From NCBI GenBank assembly GCA_029933495.1, contig JAOZOC010000212.1, forward strand, positions 1 to 6,175: a DNA stretch of 6,175 bases, given 5' to 3'. The position numbers and the translations under genes are program-made. The notes under the pieces were generated by a model that was not told the origin of the DNA, did not search any database, and worked only from the letters and a program-made list of their open reading frames with translations. Position 1 is the first letter of the stretch; each line of letters opens with the position of its first letter. Origin of the DNA: Bacteroidales bacterium. GTDB taxonomy: Bacteria > Bacteroidota > Bacteroidia > Bacteroidales > JAADJA01. Positions 1 through 5,265 of the stretch are shown here, one piece after another.

Positions 1-7
1 TAAATAA

Positions 8-67
8 ATGGCAATATTTCAGAAATCAGTAGTAAACAAGCATCTTGCAAATCTTGATAATGAGTAA
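8..67 (+). pseudogene. N-terminal remnant of a type IIG/Eco57I-like restriction-modification enzyme
   Basis: An ATG at 8 opens a 19-codon frame, MAIFQKSVVNKHLANLDNE, ending in TAA at 65-67. From memory, this strongly resembles the extreme N-terminus of Bacteroidota Eco57I/type IIG restriction-methylase proteins, which begin with an M-x-I/L-F-Q-K-S-V-x-x-K-Y-L-x-x-L pattern. The same frame continues after the stop as V-E-K-V-F, which also fits the family, and then loses resemblance by about position 83. I read this as a gene start interrupted by a nonsense change and cut off by a deletion or insertion. The catalytic and methyltransferase parts are absent. With 19 residues the assignment is tentative; a chance match or a short unrelated peptide cannot be excluded. 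Confidence 0.4.
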
Positions 68-212
68 GTTGAAAAAGTATTTTACCTAATAATATTTACT
101 GAAGTTGCTACTATATATTGTTGATAACTACTTTATTAATGGCATGATTTTGCTTTCTCAGCAGACCCTAATTATTTGCGTTATATTATCATTGACTTGA
201 CATTAGCTTATT

Positions 213-1685
213 TTACCTGGTGAAGTTTGAAATAAGTTCTATACCTAGTTTTTTCCAGCGTTGCATAACTATATCGCCGCAGTTTACTGAGTAATCAGTA
301 AGGAACTGATTAGCTTTTTCAGGATTATCCTTGCTAAGTTCAAGCGCGGTTTCTTCAACAGATGCCTGAAGTGTAAAGAACAGATTCTCAATAGAGAATT
401 GTTCTTTCTGTATTACAGGTTTTATCTTTTCATACTTCAGGTTGGCATAGTTCGCTACAAAATTAATTGTCCACCATGCTGATTCCCACGAGAACTGTTT
501 TCTTTCACCTATACTGTATGCGTGAGGTACTTCAGAGATATTACAGTATAATGGTATATAGCATGAGAAGTAAGTATCATCAGGAGAATACCATAAAACA
601 CCACCAATCGCATCTGGCAGGTAAGACCTTGACTGTGAAACCATTGAAAAGGCAGTGTAATCGACCGAGACTGAACGTTCAGAGCGAGTCTGGTTTGGGC
701 TGCCGAAGGCTCCAGCTCGCTCACCTGCTGTCATATCGAATTCCGTACCTTCGTAATGATCTCTAAGCAATGAGAATATATCGCTCAATGCCAGCTTTTT
801 ATCAGGGGTGACAGATAGAGGATATCTATCGGTATTTTCTTCATCCAAAAAATAATCAGGACTCAGGTTAAGACTTGGGGCAGTCCTGCGCAGCACGCTC
901 CATACTCTCATTGCAGACGTTCTTTTTTTCTTTGTATCGGCCGGATCATAAACATCACTGAAGTTGAAAGGACCATCATTCTTATTATAAAAGCCCTTTT
1001 TTATGGCAAATGAGATTATATCCTTTGAATAAAGGTAGTTCTCAGGGTCATCAAGAGGGAAATTGGTTATTCTTGATTGATTTGCATGAGTACAAACTGT
1101 CCCGTCAGGTATCCTCACTGCTACCCATACAACTCCCTTTTCATCACCTTTACCAATGATTTCCATAAGCCACGCTTCCTCTTTATCTCCTATAGATATT
1201 GATTCGCCACTTGCTATGTAGCCATATTCAGAAGCAAGGCTGGCAATCTCATTCACTGCCTCACGTGAAGTTTTACAACGTTGGAGGGCCAGGGTCATCA
1301 GATCTGCGTAATGGAGTCCTTCATTATTACCCAATCCTCTTCGGCCTCCAAATGTTGTTTCTCCAATTGAGAGTTGAAATTCATTAATATGCCCAATGCC
1401 ATTTGATGCCAGAACGGCATATGAGTGAGCGACCTGTTTTACCTTAACATTACCATGTATCGGGAAATTATCAACGAAACTACCAGGTTCATTGTCAGCA
1501 GCGGGTATCCTTAATAGATGAGAAACGAACGGTGCATCGCAGGTATAACAAATACTTACCGAACCGGTTGAAGATGCACTTTTAGTAATTATGATATTTG
1601 TACATTCATCCCCTATATCTTCCTGTGCTACAGATAATAGCGGGATAAATATACCAATCAGAGCAGAGATGATAATTTTTTTCAT
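213..1685 (-). CDS. Secreted C69 family peptidase (dipeptidase-like)
   Basis: 490-aa protein of the peptidase C69 family (PF03577), Ntn-hydrolases that cleave dipeptides or short peptides. Residues 1-20 form a signal peptide (K2-K3, hydrophobic stretch, then S-V-A before Q21), so export is expected. After a short acidic propeptide, Cys28 in E-C-T-N-I-I-I is the predicted nucleophile that becomes N-terminal on self-processing. Other family hallmarks are the Y-T-C-D segment (47-50), N-E-F-Q-L-S-I-G-E-T-T-F-G-G-R (101-115), H-A-N-Q-S-R-I-T (200-207), G-A-F-G-S-P-N (325-331) and G-G-V-L-W-Y-S-P-D-D (361-370). Length is normal for the family and no frame damage is seen. A TATTTTTG box lies about 30 bp upstream; no strong Shine-Dalgarno is present, as is usual in this phylum. 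The gene stands alone and is convergent with nothing intact. True substrate is unknown. Confidence 0.95.
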   Translation of the reverse strand: MKKIIISALIGIFIPLLSVAQEDIGDECTNIIITKSASSTGSVSICYTCDAPFVSHLLRIPAADNEPGSFVDNFPIHGNVKVKQVAHSYAVLASNGIGHINEFQLSIGETTFGGRRGLGNNEGLHYADLMTLALQRCKTSREAVNEIASLASEYGYIASGESISIGDKEEAWLMEIIGKGDEKGVVWVAVRIPDGTVCTHANQSRITNFPLDDPENYLYSKDIISFAIKKGFYNKNDGPFNFSDVYDPADTKKKRTSAMRVWSVLRRTAPSLNLSPDYFLDEENTDRYPLSVTPDKKLALSDIFSLLRDHYEGTEFDMTAGERAGAFGSPNQTRSERSVSVDYTAFSMVSQSRSYLPDAIGGVLWYSPDDTYFSCYIPLYCNISEVPHAYSIGERKQFSWESAWWTINFVANYANLKYEKIKPVIQKEQFSIENLFFTLQASVEETALELSKDNPEKANQFLTDYSVNCGDIVMQRWKKLGIELISNFTR

Positions 1686-1714
1686 AATTATAACTTTTTG
1701 GTATTAATATTTAA

Positions 1715-1722
1715 CAAAAATA
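1715..1722 (-). promoter_or_regulatory. Candidate Bacteroidota -7 box for the C69 peptidase gene
   Basis: Read on the minus strand this is TATTTTTG, matching the Bacteroidota -7 consensus TAnnTTTG. It ends 29 bp before the ATG at 1685, a plausible leader length. I found no good TTG/TTTG -33 element 19-21 bp further upstream, and such boxes arise easily in AT-rich DNA, so this is a weak call. Confidence 0.3.
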
Positions 1723-1914
1723 GCAAAAAACAAGAAACGTATGTCAGTTTATATTTTACTAGCAGAAGTTGCATTTACTAATTGAACTTACGGTTTGAAC
1801 TTTCTTGTATGCAGAAAAATTATTGTTTCGAAATCGCTTACTTTTCATAGGCTTGCCGACGGTGATACCTTAAGAATAGTTTTCCACTTTCTACTTTAGT
1901 CTCATATTAAATTT

Positions 1915-1933
1915 GAAACTTTTTTAAAGTTTC
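1915..1933. repeat. Perfect 8-bp inverted repeat (hairpin)
   Basis: GAAACTTT and AAAGTTTC are exact reverse complements separated by TTT. The stem is AT-rich and neither side is followed by a T tract in its own reading direction, so a rho-independent terminator is unlikely. It lies in the gap between divergent genes. It could be an operator-like palindrome or simply AT-rich chance; role unknown. Confidence 0.35.
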
Positions 1934-2004
1934 CGTCAGACTGTATATATACCCACCCCAAAATTTTCAAATTATTGTTAACTTCCGCGGTTGTTGACAG
2001 TTTA

Positions 2005-2159
2005 TCAATACAGGACTATGGCTTCTAAAGAGCCCTCAACCCAATCATAACACCATTTCCAATTTTCGGAGAGATATTTTGGCTATTTCAGTCAAAGGGT
2101 GCCTCTATTACAGTAGCATATTTTACAACAAAATAGTTACTAAATTTTCCAAAGTCTCC
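2005..2159 (-). pseudogene. Coding-like remnant of an unidentified gene
   Basis: Two overlapping minus-strand frames read like protein. Positions 2159-2088 give a stretch containing F-S-N-Y-F-V-V-K-Y-A-T-V-I-E-A-P-F-D before a stop. Positions 2082-2005, in another frame, give P-K-Y-L-S-E-N-W-K-W-C-Y-D-W-V-E-G, then S-L-E-A-I-V-L-Y before a stop. The tryptophan-rich composition is unlike random AT-rich translation, and the two pieces could be one gene joined by a frameshift near 2085-2090. No start codon is present, and the first piece ends within two bases of repeat copy 1 (2161), as if that junction had cut it. I do not recognise the family. Chance remains a real possibility. Confidence 0.25.
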
Positions 2160-2160
2160 T

Positions 2161-2208
2161 TAAATCGTCTTATATTTGCCTGACTTTTAATAAAAGGGAG
2201 GGTTATTA
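2161..2208 (+). repeat. 48-bp direct repeat, copy 1 (upstream of NYN gene)
   Basis: This copy matches positions 3069-3116 at 44 of 48 bases in the same orientation, with no gaps. The four differences are at 2168, 2178, 2184 and 2202. It holds TATATTTG (2171-2178), a match to the Bacteroidota -7 consensus TAnnTTTG, followed by TTTTAATAAAAGGGAGG. It ends 67 bp before the NYN start codon. It may be a duplicated promoter-leader, a recombination site or the end of a small mobile unit; the sequence alone does not decide. Confidence 0.85.
2171..2178 (+). promoter_or_regulatory. Candidate -7 box for the NYN-LOTUS gene, inside repeat copy 1
   Basis: TATATTTG fits TAnnTTTG exactly and lies 97 bp before the NYN start, implying a leader of about 90 nt. 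No clear TTG/TTTG -33 element is seen 19-21 bp upstream (the area reads TTTTCCAAAG). The equivalent site in repeat copy 2 is TATATTTA, losing the conserved final G. Confidence 0.3.
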
Positions 2209-2275
2209 AATATCTGTATTTAAAATAATTAACTTTTACGCTAGTTAGAATTATAAACAACAATACTTCAAAACA

Positions 2276-3058
2276 ATGAAAGACTCAAAATTTAATATCG
2301 CAGTATTGATTGATGGTGACAATGCTCAATCAAAATTAATTAAAGTACTTATAGAAGAAGTTTCGAAATATGGGAAGGCTACTATTAGAAGAATTTATGG
2401 TGATTGGACAACACCTCAAATGAATAGCTGGAAGGAAATAATTAATAAATATTCAATCAATCCAATACAAAAATTCTCTTATACTACAGGAAAGAATTCA
2501 ACAGATAGTTCACTTATTATTGATGCTATGGATATATTACATAGTCATAGTGTTGATGGCTTCTGTATTGTTTCCAGTGATAGTGACTATACAGGACTAG
2601 CTAAAAGAATTCGGGAAGAAGGACTTTTTGTTATGGGTATTGGACGAAAAATTACACCAATCGCATTCGTAAATTCTTGTGAAGTTTTTACTTTTACCGA
2701 GAACTTAATATCTGAATTGGAATTAGTTGGAGAAATAAATACTGAAGAAGCAGAAACTAAGAAAGATAGTCAACCTAAGAAAGTCAATCAAAAGGTCACT
2801 AAAAAAACCAAAACAAAGAGTAAATTTCCAAAACTTGACATCAGTATTATTGACAAGGCTTTTGAAATATCAACTAATGAAGAAGATGAAGCATTTATCG
2901 CTAAAGTTGGATTATCACTTAGGAAAATTGACCCAAGCTTTGACCCAAGAACTTATGGGTTTAAAACTCTAACTCAGCTTTTTACGAGTATAAAGAAATA
3001 TGCAATTGTCAAAAATGAAGTGAATGGATTAAATCATCCACTTGTAAAATTGAAATAA
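2276..3058 (+). CDS. NYN domain (LabA/DUF88-like) ribonuclease with C-terminal OST-HTH/LOTUS domain
   Basis: 260-aa protein with two domains. Residues 6-146 are a NYN/PIN-fold domain (PF01936). The acidic metal-binding residues expected for a nuclease are visible: D13 and D15 in V-L-I-D-G-D-N, D77 and D83 in T-D-S-S-L-I-I-D-A-M-D, and D102 and D104 in S-S-D-S-D-Y. Residues 155-183 form a Lys/Thr-rich linker. Residues 184-260 match OST-HTH/LOTUS (PF12872), with the hallmark F-D-P-R-T-Y-G-F-K-T-L-T-Q-L-F at 222-236; in other proteins this module binds RNA or partner proteins. A cytoplasmic RNA-cleaving or RNA-processing role is inferred; the target is unknown. The first in-frame ATG after a stop at 2246 was taken as the start. 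The leader is A-rich with no strong Shine-Dalgarno. The gene is not in an operon and is flanked by two 48-bp direct repeats. Confidence 0.93.
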   Translation: MKDSKFNIAVLIDGDNAQSKLIKVLIEEVSKYGKATIRRIYGDWTTPQMNSWKEIINKYSINPIQKFSYTTGKNSTDSSLIIDAMDILHSHSVDGFCIVSSDSDYTGLAKRIREEGLFVMGIGRKITPIAFVNSCEVFTFTENLISELELVGEINTEEAETKKDSQPKKVNQKVTKKTKTKSKFPKLDISIIDKAFEISTNEEDEAFIAKVGLSLRKIDPSFDPRTYGFKTLTQLFTSIKKYAIVKNEVNGLNHPLVKLK

Positions 3059-3068
3059 CAACAGCTAA

Positions 3069-3116
3069 TAAATCGCCTTATATTTACCTGAATTTTAATA
3101 AAAGGGAGGATTATTA
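3069..3116 (+). repeat. 48-bp direct repeat, copy 2 (downstream of NYN gene)
   Basis: This copy starts 10 bp after the NYN stop codon and is 44/48 identical to 2161-2208, with an offset of exactly 908 bp. With three bases to its left it has inverted ends: TAATAA at 3066-3071 and TTATTA at 3111-3116. It also contains CCT-nnn-TTTT-AAT-AAAA-nnn-AGG, a symmetric imperfect hairpin. The palindromic character recalls recombination sites placed 3' of cassette genes, but it is too AT-rich and lacks the GTTRRRY/RYYYAAC boxes of canonical attC. Confidence 0.85.
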
Positions 3117-3290
3117 TACAGACCGGCGTTGTGGGTAATTCTTCATATCAGAGGAAGCAAATAGTTTCGACGATTAAATAAAAACAGGAATAGAATAAAA
3201 CCACTAAATGCTCCTAGATATATAAATACAAATCAGGCAAAAGATTCCCTATTCGGGGGACAGCCTGTTATTGGAGTTGAATTTAATGGT

Positions 3291-4292
3291 GTGTCAGTTG
3301 CTTTCCCTTTGAATATGCTTTCCTATCATGAGATTGTAAATGATAGTATTGCAGGTGTTCCATTCTCGGTAGCTTATTGTCCCTTATGTAACACTGCTTA
3401 TGTATTTAGCAGAAAAGTGAATTTTAAAGATAAAAACTATATGCTTAAATTCGGAACATCTGGAATGCTCCGTATGAGTAATCTTGTAATGTGGGACGAG
3501 CAAACCGAAACATGGTGGCAACATATTGACGGAGCTGGATTGGTAGGAAAACTTGCCGGGGCAAAACTGAAAATACTGCCTTCAAAAATAATTTCCTTAA
3601 ATAATTTTATTCAGTTTTATCCTGATGGAAAAGTAATGATGCCTGTAAAGGATGCAAATTATGAAACCCATTATACCATCAATAATTATATACATTATGA
3701 CTCCATTGGTGTAAAAAAGCCTTTTTTGTTTTTCAAGGAAGTTGATAAACGACTTCCTGCGATGGAATATGTAATTAGTGTTGAAAACAAAAATATAGTA
3801 AATATCTATCCTCTTAGTATATTACAATCAGAAGGTGTGATTAATGACCAAATTGGAGCAATCGACATTGTCCTGTTTTATAATGATGATATGATTTCTA
3901 ATTTAGACACAAAACATATTTCAAAAGGCAGACGAATTGGGTCGGGAACAGTTTTTAATGCGGCAATCAATGGTAAAACACTCAGTTTTAGAACATTTAA
4001 AAACAATTTCATTGACAATGAAACAAACTCAATATGGAATTTTGTAGGTGAATGTATTGATGGTGAGTATAAAGGGGAAAAATTACAACCTATTGTTTAT
4101 GGATTTGATTTTGCTTTTGCATGGTTGGCTTTTCATCCGGAATCTATTGTTTATAAAAAAAATCTTTTAAAAAGAACTACTTATAATATTCACCGGATAA
4201 TGAGTATTTTAGATAGAAATGAACTCAAAAGTACCTTGAGCCTCTTATTTTATTACATTTGTCAATATATAATCGAAAACGGGCTTTTTTAG
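3291..4292 (+). CDS. DUF3179 family protein, 5'-truncated and with an abnormal C-terminal tail
   Basis: The 333-aa frame from GTG 3291 belongs to DUF3179 (PF11376), a family of unknown function. Family marks are H-E-I-V-N-D (13-18), G-V-P-F-S-V-A-Y-C-P-L-C-N-T-A (22-36, with the C-x-x-C pair C30/C33), L-K-F-G-T-S-G-M-L-R-M-S-N-L-V-M-W-D (52-69), G-S-G-T-V-F near the middle and F-A-W-L-A-F-H-P-E-S-I-V-Y (ending at 288). Family homology continues upstream of the GTG to about 3192 (K-P-L-N-A-P-R-Y, P-V-I-G-V-E-F-N-G), but no ATG, GTG or TTG exists in that frame down to the stop at 3162. The N-terminus, including any signal peptide, is therefore missing and the GTG would cut into the domain. The last 45 residues (289-333) lie beyond the family's usual end and look like read-through. 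Probably a non-functional remnant. Confidence 0.85.
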   Translation: MSVAFPLNMLSYHEIVNDSIAGVPFSVAYCPLCNTAYVFSRKVNFKDKNYMLKFGTSGMLRMSNLVMWDEQTETWWQHIDGAGLVGKLAGAKLKILPSKIISLNNFIQFYPDGKVMMPVKDANYETHYTINNYIHYDSIGVKKPFLFFKEVDKRLPAMEYVISVENKNIVNIYPLSILQSEGVINDQIGAIDIVLFYNDDMISNLDTKHISKGRRIGSGTVFNAAINGKTLSFRTFKNNFIDNETNSIWNFVGECIDGEYKGEKLQPIVYGFDFAFAWLAFHPESIVYKKNLLKRTTYNIHRIMSILDRNELKSTLSLLFYYICQYIIENGLF

Positions 4293-4305
4293 ACAGGCTC
4301 CCGTT
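4278..4305 (+). repeat. Inverted repeat over the end of the DUF3179 frame
   Basis: AACGGG (4278-4283) pairs with CCCGTT (4300-4305), with an adjacent C/G pair and a two-base CT bulge. The loop holds a run of T. A wider pair, GAGCCT (4238-4243) with AGGCTC (4295-4300), overlaps it. The right arm runs straight into GTTGTGCA. The T run is in the loop and not after the stem, so it is not a standard terminator. A bulged stem ending at GTT is reminiscent of recombination sites but does not meet the attC consensus. Confidence 0.35.
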
Positions 4306-4322
4306 GTGCATTATGCAAGTGA

Positions 4323-4658
4323 ACGAAAAATGGAAAAAGAATAAAACTAACAGGTCCAAAAGCATATTCCTTCCCTGAAGTTGCATCGTTAATGACTGAA
4401 ATAAGTGAAAAAAGAATAAAACATATATCAATTCCTCTGTTTTTAATCAACATTGTGTCATTCATTCTTTTGCCGTTTACTCCATTTTTTAGGTATTTGT
4501 ATAAAAGTTTAAAGGTGTTAAATGATTTCCCAAAAGATTTAGCCGAAAACGTTCCGAATGAGAATAAATTATTAAGAGAATTATTTGATTATAAACCGGT
4601 AACATTAGAAATGGAGATTAAATACAGAATAAAAGAAAATTTACTAAAGTATGAATAA
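4323..4658 (+). pseudogene. C-terminal fragment of an NmrA-like/atypical SDR NAD(P)-binding protein
   Basis: An 88-aa frame can start at ATG 4392, but the frame is open from 4323. Its translation before the ATG, R-I-K-L-T-G-P-K-A-Y-S-F-P-E-V-A-S-L, already matches the C-terminal substrate-side segment of NmrA/NAD(P)H-binding SDR proteins (the L-T-G-P-x-A-x-S-x-x-E-V-A pattern). A hydrophobic stretch (I-P-L-F-L-I-N-I-V-S-F-I-L-L-P-F) and N-D-F-P-K-D-L-A-E, then F-D-Y-K-P-V-T-L-E follow, consistent with the end of such a protein. The Rossmann fold with the NAD(P)-binding G-x-x-G-x-x-G is absent, since no upstream frame encodes it. Intact relatives are roughly 280-300 aa, so about two thirds is lost. 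I infer a non-functional remnant truncated at a junction near 4320-4338. If translated from 4392 it would be a small, probably inert, hydrophobic protein. Confidence 0.55.
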
Positions 4659-4779
4659 ATAAAAGCGGTGATTTTACGGACTACTTGAAGATAAGATGTA
4701 ATATTCGGTTAAATTCATAATGACCTATTTATTTTTGCAAGTTGCCCTTATATTTGGCAGATATATTTTCTATGATAGC

Positions 4780-4989
4780 TTATTGAGCCGTATATCTGAA
4801 TGATTTAATAATGTAGGATGTTTTTTTGAAAAACGTTGTGTTTTCATCTGTTAATGCAAGCCCTAAGAGCACATTCATTGTTGTATCTCTCATTTGTCCG
4901 ACAATTAACAGTTCAGTTATCGTTCGTACGATAATACCGTTATATTTGATTTCTATTTTATCAGTCGTCCACAAAACCGAGTACTTCAT
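4780..4989 (-). CDS. Hypothetical small protein (69 aa), doubtful
   Basis: The frame runs from ATG at 4989 to a stop at 4780. The translation has mixed charged and hydrophobic residues (for example I-E-I-K-Y-N-G-I-I-V-R-T-I-T-E-L-L and L-T-D-E-N-T-T-F-F-K-K), with no signal peptide or clear membrane segment. The opposite-strand frame here is richer in S, V and I, as antisense shadows often are, which mildly favours this strand. An AGG lies 7 bases before the ATG and TACGTTTG (5038-5045, minus) fits the Bacteroidota -7 form about 50 bp upstream. I do not recognise the family; it could be part of a broken larger gene or non-coding. Confidence 0.33.
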   Translation of the reverse strand: MKYSVLWTTDKIEIKYNGIIVRTITELLIVGQMRDTTMNVLLGLALTDENTTFFKKTSYIIKSFRYTAQ

Positions 4990-5012
4990 AAAATGCCTGC
5001 CGGTTAATTTGC

Positions 5013-5062
5013 CCTATTAATAAAATATGTAATTTAGCAAACGTATAAATACAATTAATAGG
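5013..5062. repeat. 9-bp perfect inverted repeat with 32-bp spacer
   Basis: CCTATTAAT (5013-5021) and ATTAATAGG (5054-5062) are exact reverse complements. The spacer includes TACGTTTG read on the minus strand (5038-5045), a promoter-like box for the doubtful ORF ending at 4780. It may be an operator pair, small terminal inverted repeats, or chance in AT-rich DNA. Confidence 0.35.
5038..5045 (-). promoter_or_regulatory. Candidate -7 box for the 69-aa hypothetical ORF
   Basis: Minus-strand TACGTTTG fits TAnnTTTG and lies 48 bp before the ATG at 4989. No convincing -33 element is seen 19-21 bp further upstream. It sits between the arms of the 9-bp inverted repeat. Confidence 0.22.
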
Positions 5063-5124
5063 ATAAGAATAAGAAGCCAAAATATGTATCTTGTTAATTT
5101 ACAGATTAATATATTAATGAATAA

Positions 5125-5259
5125 CCATTCCCAAAGTGGAAATATGAGCCGAAAAACGAATATAAAATAGTTGTGCACAAACGAAGACAAAGAATGATAA
5201 ATCTGCTACAAGAATATATTGAAATGAAAAACCAATGCTCGAAGCAGATTATGAAGTAA
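5125..5259 (+). pseudogene. Coding-like fragment just upstream of hsdR, family unknown
   Basis: The frame opens after a stop at 5122 and ends at TAA 5257-5259, in the same frame as hsdR and seven bases before its ATG. It reads P-F-P-K-W-K-Y-E-P-K-N-E-Y-K-I-V-V and then, from ATG 5194, M-I-N-L-L-Q-E-Y-I-E-M-K-N-Q. The amphipathic, charged composition looks more like protein than random AT-rich translation. There is no start codon before 5194, so it would be the C-terminal tail of a lost gene or a 21-residue peptide. It does not look like the end of HsdM or HsdS as I know them. Tight spacing to hsdR suggests it once was, or still is, co-transcribed with it. Confidence 0.28.
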
Positions 5260-5265
5260 AAGAGT

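Larger units (their letters stand above)
1686..2275. other. Gene-poor divergent intergenic region
   Basis: About 590 bp separates the divergent C69 peptidase and NYN-LOTUS genes. No intact gene was seen in six frames. It holds a candidate promoter box for the peptidase (1715-1722), a perfect AT-rich hairpin (1915-1933), a coding-like minus-strand remnant (2005-2159), one copy of the 48-bp repeat (2161-2208) and the NYN gene leader (2209-2275). The stretch 1723-1914 shows nothing I can assign. Confidence 0.6.
4659..5265. other. Gene-poor region before hsdR
   Basis: About 600 bp without a confident gene. It contains a doubtful minus-strand ORF (4780-4989), TATATTTG (4749-4756) within a short stretch resembling the core of the 48-bp repeat, a 9-bp inverted repeat (5013-5062) and a coding-like open stretch just before hsdR (5125-5259). 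No tRNA or clear terminator was seen. A hairpin TTATCGT-TCGT-ACGATAA at 4917-4934 is perfect but short and lies inside the doubtful ORF. Confidence 0.55.

Noticed and set aside
467..766. Plus-strand open frame opposite the C69 peptidase
   Set aside because: Lies wholly antisense to a full-length, well-conserved gene; the translation has no recognisable features. The minus frame at 509-724 and plus frame at 1199-1387 are rejected for the same reason.
1915..1933. Rho-independent terminator
   Set aside because: Perfect stem but AT-rich, with no T tract following in either direction and no gene ending nearby.
2191..2202. AAAAGGGAGG in the repeats as a ribosome binding site of a small gene
   Set aside because: No ATG, GTG or TTG with a useful frame lies 5-12 bases downstream in either copy.
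3056..3136. Canonical integron attC site after the NYN gene
   Set aside because: ACAAC (3059-3063) and GTTGT (3128-3132) are complementary and suitably spaced, but GTTGTGG does not fit GTTRRRY, no matching RYYYAAC is present and no integrase is in the window. Kept only as an idea within the junction-motif finding.
4225..4431. 68-aa minus-strand open frame with a hydrophobic N-terminus
   Set aside because: Antisense to the DUF3179 tail and the NmrA-like fragment; its hydrophobicity comes from complementing A/T-rich codons.
4826..5020. Plus-strand frame opposite the 69-aa hypothetical ORF
   Set aside because: Starts with TTG in a T run, is S/V/I-rich in the manner of an antisense shadow, and has no ribosome binding site.
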